DNA of 8,244 nucleotides from Deltaproteobacteria bacterium (GTDB taxonomy: Bacteria; Desulfobacterota; DSM-4660; Desulfatiglandales; HGW-15): positions 1-8,244 of the forward strand of contig JAFGPH010000325.1 in assembly GCA_016926135.1 (NCBI GenBank), in the 5' to 3' direction. The notes under the pieces were generated by a model, which was given only the letters and a program-made list of their open reading frames with translations, ran no database searches and was not told where the DNA came from. Position numbers and translations under genes: made by a program. Shown here in pieces: positions 1-5,492 of this stretch. The first letter of the stretch is position 1. Every line of letters begins with the position of its first letter.

Positions 1-231
1 AGGGCGTTCGGGATCTCCTACATCATGCAGGTGGTCTTCTTCAAGGAGTACGCCGAGAAGTTCCGTGTCGTGCATGTGTGCGAGGGGCTTACCCGGGACC
101 AGGTGGAAATGATGAAGTACGAGTATGCTTCCAGCATTCAGGAGGCTGTCGATCGGCTGGCCGGGGCCATGCCTGAGGCGGATGTGGCCATCCTGCCCTC
201 GGGAGGGACCGTCATTCCGGAGGTGCGCTGA
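1..231 (+). CDS. C-terminal end of a LarA-like (lactate racemase family) protein, partial
   Basis: The reading frame is open from the first base of the window and ends with TGA at 229-231, giving 76 residues of a protein whose N-terminus lies outside. The visible part has the pattern I associate with the C-terminal domain of the LarA/DUF2088 family: a strand-rich 'FRVVHVCEGL' segment, an 'SSIQEAVDRL' helix, and a final 'ADVAILPSGGTVIP' segment resembling the family's closing 'vlPeG..viP' motif. Known LarA binds a nickel-pincer cofactor and racemises lactate; related proteins act on other 2-hydroxy acids, so the substrate here is open. The catalytic and cofactor-binding lysine and histidines would be upstream and cannot be checked. 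An intrinsic terminator follows about 155 bases downstream, so this gene ends a separate transcript. The family call rests on pattern memory of a short piece. Confidence 0.65.
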   Translation, partial: RAFGISYIMQVVFFKEYAEKFRVVHVCEGLTRDQVEMMKYEYASSIQEAVDRLAGAMPEADVAILPSGGTVIPEVR

Positions 232-238
232 GGGTGTC

Positions 239-271
239 GGGAGAAATAGCCAGCCTGGTGCTTCTTCTCCC
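239..271 (+). other. Hairpin just after the larA-like stop
   Basis: GGGAGAA (239-245) and TTCTCCC (265-271) form a perfect 7-bp stem starting seven bases after the stop codon. Shorter complementary pieces (CCA 250-252 with TGG 256-258) can pair inside the loop. No T-run follows directly, so it is more likely a 3'-end stabilising hairpin or chance than a terminator. The better terminator lies at 387-431. Confidence 0.3.
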
Positions 272-386
272 ATCCGATCTGAGCAGGTACTCGACGGGAT
301 GCGTCTTTTTGGTGGACGGGGGTATGAGTATTTGAGCTTTGAACCAGCCTGACAGGGGGTTGCCCTTAAGGCTTCCCAATCTGATA

Positions 387-431
387 ATGCCCTGACTCAG
401 GAAGATTTGTTCTTGACAGGGCATATTTTTT
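387..431 (+). terminator. Rho-independent terminator of the upstream transcript
   Basis: ATGCCCTG (387-394) pairs perfectly with CAGGGCAT (417-424). After a two-base bulge (AC, 395-396) the stem continues with TCAGGAA (397-403) against TTCTTGA (410-416), with one G-U pair and a six-base loop. That is 15 pairs, followed after one A by six T residues (426-431). A long stem followed by a U-tract is the classic intrinsic terminator. It lies about 155 bases after the larA-like stop and separates that gene from the GntR operon. Confidence 0.75.
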
Positions 432-442
432 GTAACAATATT
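413..442 (+). promoter_or_regulatory. Possible sigma-70-type promoter
   Basis: A perfect -35 hexamer TTGACA (413-418) is followed after 18 bases by AATATT (437-442), a 4/6 match to TATAAT, in a very AT-rich patch. It would drive the GntR operon from about 410 bases upstream. Caution: the -35 box lies in the 3' arm of the terminator stem, so part of the match may be fortuitous, and the leader would be long and run through the repeat. No better promoter was seen nearer to the gene. Confidence 0.3.
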
Positions 443-444
443 TG

Positions 445-456
445 TATAATATTATA
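445..456. promoter_or_regulatory. 12-bp perfect AT palindrome, candidate operator
   Basis: TATAATATTATA (445-456) is its own reverse complement. It lies immediately downstream of the possible promoter and contains a perfect TATAAT, although no good -35 sits at the right distance from it. FCD-type GntR regulators bind short palindromes near their own promoters, but the usual GT...AC core is not present, so its role as operator is a guess. AT-rich sequence also makes such palindromes more likely by chance. Confidence 0.25.
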
Positions 457-692
457 TGTTATGGTGTTCCCGCAGATTGCCACCTATCTGCCGAGCCTCG
501 TTTCTTACTGGGAGCCGGGAGAACGCGAAAAAGGGGAAAAGAGAGGGCCGCAATTCAATCACAAGGTGCATGGGCGAACCGATGAAAGGCTGAAGGATCC
601 GGCACAACAGAACAACCGCGTTGGGGGTGAAGGAATGGACGAGGGGGGCTTGATGCTCCTGGGGCCGGGTGGAAGGAAAGGGACAAGGAGTT

Positions 693-708
693 CTGGAAAA
701 AATTCCAG
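693..708. repeat. Small inverted repeat CTGGAA/TTCCAG
   Basis: A perfect 6-bp stem with an AAAA loop lies about 60 bases before the C/G-rich repeat at 771-817. It may be part of the same dispersed element, since such repeats often travel with flanking conserved sequence. The window holds only one copy, so this cannot be tested here. No T-tract follows. Confidence 0.3.
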
Positions 709-770
709 TCCTGGTACTGAGGAATCGCGCATGACCCGGTTACTCCTTCTCGCCACGCCCGAGGATGAAA

Positions 771-817
771 ATCCCCCTCTCCACCCAAGTGGGGGGAGAG
801 GGTCGGGGTGAGGGGGG
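771..817. repeat. C/G-rich hairpin repeat of dispersed (REP-like) type
   Basis: CCCTCTCC (775-782) pairs with GGAGAGGG (795-802), and CCC (784-786) with GGG (791-793), leaving an AAGT loop and a single mismatch. A G-rich tail with GGTCGGGGTGAGG follows to about 817. Read on the minus strand, this is the 'CCTCACCCCGACCCTCTCCC' pattern that recurs in many proteobacterial genomes and that, when translated, gives the familiar spurious peptide PHPDPLP. There is no T-run, so it is not an ordinary terminator. It sits between the terminator of the previous gene and the start of the GntR gene, typical of such intergenic repeats. Only one copy is in this window, so the repeat status rests on recognition of the motif. 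Confidence 0.6.
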
Positions 818-863
818 TGTGTTTTCACGGTAAAACGTTTAATGATTGGAGGTGGTAGAATCC

Positions 864-1580
864 ATGGCTTACAGGCAAATCCCTACAGGTCGCCTTGCGA
901 ACTTGGTGGGCGAGCAACTCCGCGAGTCCATCTTTGACGGCCGATATAAGCCTGGGGAAAAGATGCCCACGGAGCAGCAGCTTACGGAGATGTTTGGTGT
1001 GAGCCGTGTGATCGTCCGGGAGGCAGTCAGGAACCTGGAATTGGCGGGTCTCGTAGAGATCAGGCGGGGTCCGAAAGGAGGTGCCTTTGTAGTGCCCATG
1101 AGGCATGAGGCCGTCTCTCAGATGATCAAAGATCTCCTTCGATTGGGAAAAGCCAGAGTGGCCGACATCATGGAGGTGAGGCTGGAAATGGAGCCCATCG
1201 TCGCTGCATTGGCTTCACTGAGGAGAACCGATGAAGATATGGAGGAGCTCTCTCGGGCGGTGAAAGGGATGCCCGAGGCGCCCGGTGATGAGTATGTCGC
1301 CTGGAATGTCGATTTCCATCGACTTCTTGCCACGTGTTCCCACAACCCGATCTACGAGATCCTTATCAACATCCTGATGGATATCACGGAAGAACTCATC
1401 CTGAATATCAAGCCTGCCGATCGAGTCATCCACGATATGACATCTCACTCCGAGATCTGTGAGCTCGTCCGTCAGGGCAACTCAGACGGTGCATGTATAA
1501 AGATGAGATCCCACCTGGAAGACGTCGTGCCTGTGCTCCGTGAAATGGAAGAGAAGTCGTCCGGGCTGCTGGTGCATTGA
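864..1580 (+). CDS. GntR-family transcriptional regulator, FadR subfamily with FCD domain
   Basis: Predicted 238-residue DNA-binding regulator, likely controlling the downstream operon in response to a small carboxylate. Residues 8-78 form the winged helix: 'LRESIFDGRYKPGEKMPTE' and 'FGVSRVIVREAVRNLELAGL' are the standard GntR helix-turn-helix pattern, followed by the wing 'RRGPKGGAFV'. Residues about 95-225 are the all-helical FCD ligand domain. H152, H195 and H217 sit where the family's three metal-binding histidines are. The usual fourth ligand, Asp four residues before the first His, is Asn148 here. Start chosen at the ATG at 864 because GGAGGTGG (848-855) precedes it at good spacing; an in-frame TTG at 846 overlaps this ribosome site. 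It is the first gene of the run, 72 bases before the PP-loop gene. Family call is firm; effector and operator are unknown. Confidence 0.93.
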   Translation: MAYRQIPTGRLANLVGEQLRESIFDGRYKPGEKMPTEQQLTEMFGVSRVIVREAVRNLELAGLVEIRRGPKGGAFVVPMRHEAVSQMIKDLLRLGKARVADIMEVRLEMEPIVAALASLRRTDEDMEELSRAVKGMPEAPGDEYVAWNVDFHRLLATCSHNPIYEILINILMDITEELILNIKPADRVIHDMTSHSEICELVRQGNSDGACIKMRSHLEDVVPVLREMEEKSSGLLVH

Positions 1581-1652
1581 GGTTCTCCATGGTTGGTTGC
1601 ACACAATAGTGCGAAGCCGGCATGCGGGGTTCTGTCGAGGGAGGAGGGACGA

Positions 1653-2477
1653 ATGGATGTTGAGCGAAATGCGATTCTGGTAAGGAAGATGGAGGACTCC
1701 AAGAAGGTCATCCGGGAGGCTTTCACAAGGTTCAAACCACAGGAGATGGCCATCACATGGACAGGGGGCAAGGACAGCACGCTCGATTTGTGGTTGATCC
1801 GGCAAGTGTGTTCGGAGGACCGTCTCCAGCTCCCAAGGGTCTTCACCATTGACGAGTATGACACCTTTGATGAGATCGAGGCCTTTCTCCACAGGTATGA
1901 CAAAGAATGGGGCCTGGAGTTGATCTGGTGCCGCAACGACGACGTCATCAAGGCGGCCGGCGGCAGGCTGAACACCTTGGTCAAGGTTACGGATCTGAAT
2001 GGGAGGAATCGGAAAGAGGTTGAAAGGATAGGTTATGAGGAAGAGGAATTCATTTTCGAGGCAGAATCCTACGTGGGAAACCATCTGATGAAGACAGTCC
2101 CTTTTCATCTCTTCTTGGAGAACAACCAAATTCTTGCCGTATTCCAGGGGCTGCGGTGGGACGAGCAGCCGGCAAGGGCTCAAGATGAGTATTTCACCTA
2201 TCGTGAACCGGGGGATCTCTCTCCGGGTCACACACGAATCAATCCGATCCTTCATTTCACGGAAAGGGACGTCTGGGATACCCACCACACATTCAAGGTT
2301 CCATTCAACGATCTCTATGCCAGGGGATACCGCTCCCTGGGGGCCAAGAGCACTTCCAGAAAGATCTCCGATATCCCTGCGTGGGAGCAGGACTTGGAAC
2401 ACACCACGGAACGAGACGGTCGGCGACAGGACAAAGAGGCTGCCATGGAGAAACTGAGAAGACTGGGCTACATGTAG
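1653..2477 (+). CDS. CysD-like PP-loop ATPase of the PAPS reductase / ATP sulfurylase family
   Basis: Predicted 274-residue cytoplasmic protein. Residues 36-43 (TWTGGKDS) are a PP-loop, the ATP-pyrophosphatase motif that binds ATP for AMP/PPi chemistry. 'GLRWDEQPAR' (167-175) matches the 'GaRrDEe.sRa' region of CysD, 'INPILHFTERDVW' (196-208) matches the conserved 'PL..WTE.DvW' region, and the ending 'ERDGRRQDKEAAMEKLRRLGY' matches the CysD tail. The CysH catalytic ECGLH motif is absent, so reduction of PAPS is unlikely. The Cys of 'lGC' after 'GYRSL' is Ala231. CysD normally works with the GTPase CysN; none is in the window. Start is ATG 1653 with GAGGAGGG just upstream; a TTG at 1593 lacks a comparable ribosome site. 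The propeller gene begins 21 bases after the stop, so the two are almost certainly co-transcribed. Family is clear; the sulfate-activating role is not, and adenylation of another substrate is possible. Confidence 0.85.
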   Translation: MDVERNAILVRKMEDSKKVIREAFTRFKPQEMAITWTGGKDSTLDLWLIRQVCSEDRLQLPRVFTIDEYDTFDEIEAFLHRYDKEWGLELIWCRNDDVIKAAGGRLNTLVKVTDLNGRNRKEVERIGYEEEEFIFEAESYVGNHLMKTVPFHLFLENNQILAVFQGLRWDEQPARAQDEYFTYREPGDLSPGHTRINPILHFTERDVWDTHHTFKVPFNDLYARGYRSLGAKSTSRKISDIPAWEQDLEHTTERDGRRQDKEAAMEKLRRLGYM

Positions 2478-2498
2478 AAGAGAAGAAGGAGGGCGGAA

Positions 2499-3839
2499 GT
2501 GGGACACTCCGGTGAGTATTGTTCGGTGGCAAGGGGAGCTCCGGGAATGGTGGAGTTCCCGGGAACCGTTGAACGCCTTCCCAACGGCAATACGCTCATA
2601 GCCGATGGGGGAGACGAGCTTGGCTTTGGTGCCGAAGTGGTCGAGGTGGATCCACTGGGACAGGTGGTCTGGAGCTGTTCCGAAGGGCAGCGGTTTACGC
2701 ATAGCGCACGGATGCTCAGGAACGGCAACGTTCTCATCACCGATACCACCAATGACAGGGTCATTGAGGTCAACAGGAAGAAGGAACTCGTATTTACTTC
2801 GGATCACTGGGGAGATCGGAGCGGGCGGCTGAGTGACGGGTCGCACATCTCCTACCCCAACGATGCCTATGAGATGGAGGACAACTCGCTTTTTATTTGT
2901 GACCGGAACAGCAACCGCTGTCTCCAAGTGGATCGCCAGGGACAGGTCATCTGGCAATACTCGGAGGGATTGAAGCATCCCCACAATGCCCATCCTTTGC
3001 CCAACGGCAACGTTCTCATTTCGGATTCCGACCGAAACATGATCCTGGAGGTTTCTCGGGAGAAGAAAGTGGTCTGGTCCTATGGGGACGGGTCCAAGGA
3101 GATCCTCAACTGGCCCAGGTGCGCTGCGCGTTTAGAGAACGGCAACACCATGATCTGCGATTCAAAGAATGCCCGGGTGATCGAGGTGAGCCATAAGGGC
3201 GAAAAGGTCTGGGAGTTCAAGGTGAACTACTTTGCAAAGTTCTATGACATTCAGGTGTTGCAGAATAACCATGTGCTGGTATCGGATCAGCAACATCACC
3301 AGGTCATCGAATTGGACCGGTGGGGAAACTACCTCTGGCTTTTCAGGAACTACCGCATGATTGGCCCCATCCTACCCAAGCTCATGAACGGCTCCTTCAA
3401 GGAGCGTGCGCCGGATGGGCTTCCCATGTACTGGAATTTCGCCAGGCGCCATGATGAGGGCGGCGGCAAAATCATTTGGGATGAGAACAACAAACCCTAT
3501 CCCTGCCCCGGCCTGGAATTCGACCGACACGGATTTCTGTATCTTCAGCAGACGGTGGCTGTGGTTCCGGGAAAGCGATACAAGATGGCTGCAAGAATAC
3601 GAACCGAGGGCGTCAAGGGGTCCTGTTCGCTCATGATGTGCTTCTTGGACAAATACGGCGGCCAGGTCTACGATATGGAGGATATACCCCGGGGGGATCT
3701 CTATATCGGGGATAATGACTGGACCCTGGATGTTGCAGAGACCGTTGCGCCGGAAGCGGCCACTTCTGCCGAGCTGCGCCTCTACATCAACGGCGGAGGC
3801 AAGGCGTGGATGAAAGAGGTGATGTTTCATAGCGCGTGA
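2499..3839 (+). CDS. Arylsulfotransferase-like six-repeat beta-propeller with C-terminal jelly-roll-like domain
   Basis: Predicted 446-residue protein. Six copies of a blade motif of the form 'A..L.NGN.LI.D....vieVd..G.vvW' lie at about residues 22-60, 69-99, 122-155, 164-196, 208-240 and 250-283. The 'LPNGNTLIAD' signature is characteristic of the arylsulfotransferase (ASST) and related propeller families. Residues about 295-446 differ: 'MNGSFKERAPDGLPMYWNF' and the end 'ELRLYINGGGKAWMKEVMF' resemble a carbohydrate-binding or galactose-binding-like jelly roll. ASST enzymes move sulfate between phenols through a catalytic His; H68, H160, H162 and H165 are candidates, but I cannot assign one. 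ASST is normally periplasmic, yet no signal peptide is visible, so this one should be cytosolic if the start is right. GTG 2499 is chosen because AAGGAGGG (2486-2493) lies five bases before it; the next Met is residue 17. A non-enzymatic ligand-binding propeller is the main alternative. Confidence 0.7.
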   Translation: MGHSGEYCSVARGAPGMVEFPGTVERLPNGNTLIADGGDELGFGAEVVEVDPLGQVVWSCSEGQRFTHSARMLRNGNVLITDTTNDRVIEVNRKKELVFTSDHWGDRSGRLSDGSHISYPNDAYEMEDNSLFICDRNSNRCLQVDRQGQVIWQYSEGLKHPHNAHPLPNGNVLISDSDRNMILEVSREKKVVWSYGDGSKEILNWPRCAARLENGNTMICDSKNARVIEVSHKGEKVWEFKVNYFAKFYDIQVLQNNHVLVSDQQHHQVIELDRWGNYLWLFRNYRMIGPILPKLMNGSFKERAPDGLPMYWNFARRHDEGGGKIIWDENNKPYPCPGLEFDRHGFLYLQQTVAVVPGKRYKMAARIRTEGVKGSCSLMMCFLDKYGGQVYDMEDIPRGDLYIGDNDWTLDVAETVAPEAATSAELRLYINGGGKAWMKEVMFHSA

Positions 3840-3892
3840 AGGGCGTTCGTTTGGATGGTTGGGACCGCAAAAGTTCCCGCCATGGGGCTCAA

Positions 3893-3902
3893 CCTCTAGG
3901 GG
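3893..3902 (+). repeat. Direct repeat CCTCTAGGGG, copy before tctC
   Basis: The 10-mer CCTCTAGGGG lies directly before the ribosome site of the binding-protein gene (AAAGGAG, ATG at 3917). The identical 10-mer recurs at 4968-4977, in the same place before tctB. It contains CTAG, a rare tetranucleotide in many proteobacteria. Confidence 0.4.
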
Positions 3903-3916
3903 AAAGGAGTATTCAG

Positions 3917-4888
3917 ATGAGGAAAAGGACATTTTTTTGGATCATTACGTGCATTGTGGCCGGGCTCCTGGCGGTTGTTCAACCTCAGGGGGCATTCGCC
4001 AAGGACTATCCTACAAAACCAATCCAACTGGTATACCCGTGGCCTGCCGGCTCCGGCGGAGATATCGCCACCAGGCTCCTGGCCGATGCCGCCGGCAAGG
4101 TTCTGGGCCAGCCGGTCAAGGTCATCAATGTGCCCGGTGGTAATGGCACCATAGGGGCGGCACAGGTGGCGAAGGCCAAGAAGGACGGGTACGAACTGGG
4201 GTCCCTTCCCATCGGCCCGGCGGTTACCCAAACCGTCTTCTCAAAAGATCTTCCTTACACAACGGCTGACTTGGAGCCGATCTGCCAGTTTACCTACTTG
4301 CCGCTGGTCCTGGTGGCGGGCGCACACACCCCATACAAGACCCTGGATGAGTTCGTCTCCTTTGCGAAAAGCAACCCTGAAAAAGTCATCTTCTGCATTC
4401 CAGGGGTGGGAAGCGTACCCCACCTCGCCATGCTCTCCCTTGAATCGGGTTTCGGAATAAAGATGAAGGGGGTTCCCTACAAAGGCCTGGCCCCTGGAGT
4501 CACGGCAGTGGTGGGAGGGCACGTGGACGTGGCGCCCGCTTCTCTCGCCGGCGTTCAGAGTTTCAAGCAGGCTGGGAAGCTTCGAATTCTTGCCCTCTTT
4601 GCCGGAAAACGGCTGGACCTGGCACCGGATGTCATCACGGTGGAGGAGCGTGGCATCAAGACCTACCCGAACATTTGGACAGGGATTTTTGGGCCCAAAG
4701 GCCTTAACCCAGCTATCTTCAAAAAGCTCGAAACGAGCTTCGCCAAAGCGGTGAAGAGCAAGGAGTTTGGGGATTCCATGCTCAAGGCCCAACAGCCGGT
4801 CGTGTTTCTGAACAGCAAGGCGTTTGGCGAAAAGATCGCTGCCGACCTGAAATACTTCAAAGAATTCGCAGCAGAGAGTAAGAAGTAA
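3917..4888 (+). CDS. tctC: TTT transporter periplasmic substrate-binding protein (TctC/Bug family)
   Basis: Predicted 323-residue binding protein that captures a carboxylate in the periplasm and delivers it to TctAB. The N-terminus MRKR followed by a hydrophobic stretch and 'QGAFA' is a Sec signal peptide, with probable cleavage after residue 28. The mature part opens with 'YPTKPIQLVYPWPAGSGGD', the hallmark of the family, and continues with 'NVPGGNGTIGAAQVAKAKKDGY' pattern residues, 'GVPYKGLAPGVTAVVGGHVDV' and a helical C-terminus. Length fits the family. The ATG at 3917 is preceded by GGAAAGGAG at seven bases; a GTG at 3836, overlapping the stop of the preceding gene, would put a charged 27-residue extension before the signal peptide and is unlikely. 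The propeller gene ends 77 bases upstream and tctB starts 103 bases downstream. Substrate cannot be read from sequence: members bind citrate, dicarboxylates, aromatic acids or amino acids. Confidence 0.95.
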   Translation: MRKRTFFWIITCIVAGLLAVVQPQGAFAKDYPTKPIQLVYPWPAGSGGDIATRLLADAAGKVLGQPVKVINVPGGNGTIGAAQVAKAKKDGYELGSLPIGPAVTQTVFSKDLPYTTADLEPICQFTYLPLVLVAGAHTPYKTLDEFVSFAKSNPEKVIFCIPGVGSVPHLAMLSLESGFGIKMKGVPYKGLAPGVTAVVGGHVDVAPASLAGVQSFKQAGKLRILALFAGKRLDLAPDVITVEERGIKTYPNIWTGIFGPKGLNPAIFKKLETSFAKAVKSKEFGDSMLKAQQPVVFLNSKAFGEKIAADLKYFKEFAAESKK

Positions 4889-4909
4889 AGGTGAGGAAGG
4901 GCTTTGCAG

Positions 4910-4946
4910 CGAATCTCTGGAGACCCTGATCAAGATCCTTGATTCG
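4910..4946 (+). other. Alternative stem-loops in the tctC-tctB gap
   Basis: ATCAAG (4929-4934) and CTTGAT (4938-4943) form a 6-bp stem with a three-base loop. CGAATC (4910-4915) can instead pair with GATTCG (4941-4946); the two helices share bases 4941-4943 and exclude each other. A structure here could protect the 3' end of the tctC message and give the binding protein a higher level than the membrane subunits, as in other transporter operons with a binding protein. No T-run follows, so full termination is unlikely. The helices are short, and chance is possible. Confidence 0.35.
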
Positions 4947-4967
4947 GATCGCAGGCGTTCAGCAAGG

Positions 4968-4977
4968 CCTCTAGGGG
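4968..4977 (+). repeat. Direct repeat CCTCTAGGGG, copy before tctB
   Basis: Second exact copy of the 10-mer at 3893-3902, again directly before the purine-rich ribosome site, here of tctB (GTG at 4992). A partial match, CTAGGGAGG, spans the tctB stop and the ribosome site of tctA at 5477-5485. Confidence 0.4.
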
Positions 4978-4991
4978 CGGAAGGGGGGTAC

Positions 4992-5480
4992 GTGGAGAGA
5001 GCCAAACGAGACCTTCTGATGGGGAGTCTAATGCTGGTTTTCGGCATTGTCTTCTACTCTCTCACCTACCGATTTCCCGATTACGGGTACCATCTCGCCC
5101 AGCGGGCCAGGGCGGTCGGCCTGGGTGCCACTTTCATGCCACGCCTGCTCTTTGGTGCCCTGATCCTGGAATCTCTTCTCCTTATTGTCTTCTCTCTCTA
5201 CAATACGAGGAGAAAGGTCGAGAGAGAGCCCCGGAGACTGGGCCCACTCCTGCAAGGCAAGCCGGCTATCATGTTCGGGGCCTTCGTTGTCTATGTGTAT
5301 CTGGCTACCCTATTCGGCTTCGTCATTTCCACAATCGCCTTTCTCGCCGTCTGCTTTTACATTCTAGGGGTGCGCAAGGTGTGGCTTCTCATCGTTGTTC
5401 CTCCGGTCATCACAGCGGCCATTTACTACCTGTTTGAAGTCCTGCTGGGGGCATGGCTTCCTTCTGGCAGTCTTTTCTAG
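4992..5480 (+). CDS. tctB: TTT transporter small membrane subunit (TctB family)
   Basis: Predicted 162-residue inner-membrane protein, the small subunit that pairs with TctA in a secondary transporter. Hydrophobic segments lie at about residues 8-25, 50-70, 91-108, 109-125 and 130-148, with a hydrophilic basic loop at 71-90. This fits the TctB family, which has four to five membrane spans and little sequence conservation. 'TFMPRLL' (47-53) matches the family's usual 'FPR' spot after the first loop, and the ending 'FEVLLGAWLPSG' matches the common TctB tail. The start is GTG 4992 with GGAAGG (4979-4984) at seven bases; a Met at residue 10 is the alternative but would cut into the first membrane segment. 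It is followed by tctA after only 12 bases. Identification relies on the tail motif, topology and the position between tctC and tctA. Confidence 0.92.
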   Translation: MERAKRDLLMGSLMLVFGIVFYSLTYRFPDYGYHLAQRARAVGLGATFMPRLLFGALILESLLLIVFSLYNTRRKVEREPRRLGPLLQGKPAIMFGAFVVYVYLATLFGFVISTIAFLAVCFYILGVRKVWLLIVVPPVITAAIYYLFEVLLGAWLPSGSLF

Positions 5481-5492
5481 GGAGGAGTCAGC

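Larger units (their letters stand above)
232..863. other. 632-base intergenic region without a credible gene
   Basis: I see no protein gene here. In order it holds a hairpin just after the upstream stop (239-271), an intrinsic terminator (387-431), an AT-rich patch with a possible promoter and a palindrome (413-456), a small hairpin with arms CTGGAA/TTCCAG around AAAA (693-708), a C/G-rich dispersed-type repeat (771-817), and the 8-bp palindrome AAACGTTT (833-840) directly before the ribosome site of the GntR gene. The open frames crossing the region have no ribosome site, and on the minus strand they carry the 'PHPDPLP' peptide typical of frames translated through such repeats. The stretch 460-690 is purine-rich and otherwise featureless to my eye. 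Confidence 0.75.

Noticed and set aside
445..450. Perfect TATAAT as a -10 box.
   Set aside because: No -35 hexamer lies 16-18 bases upstream, and TTGACA is 26 bases away; it is kept only as part of the palindrome.
407..828. Open frames on both strands in the intergenic region (407-811 plus strand, 559-828 and 555-788 minus strand).
   Set aside because: They have no ribosome site, odd composition, and run through the C/G-rich repeat; the minus-strand PHPDPLP peptide is a known product of translating such repeats.
1482..2993. A 503-codon open frame on the minus strand.
   Set aside because: It lies opposite three convincing plus-strand genes, shows no recognisable domain, and follows their codon pattern as a shadow.
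3840..3849. The 10-mer AGGGCGTTCG also occurs at 1-10 of the window.
   Set aside because: One copy is inside a coding region and the other in a gene gap, with no similarity around them; most likely chance.
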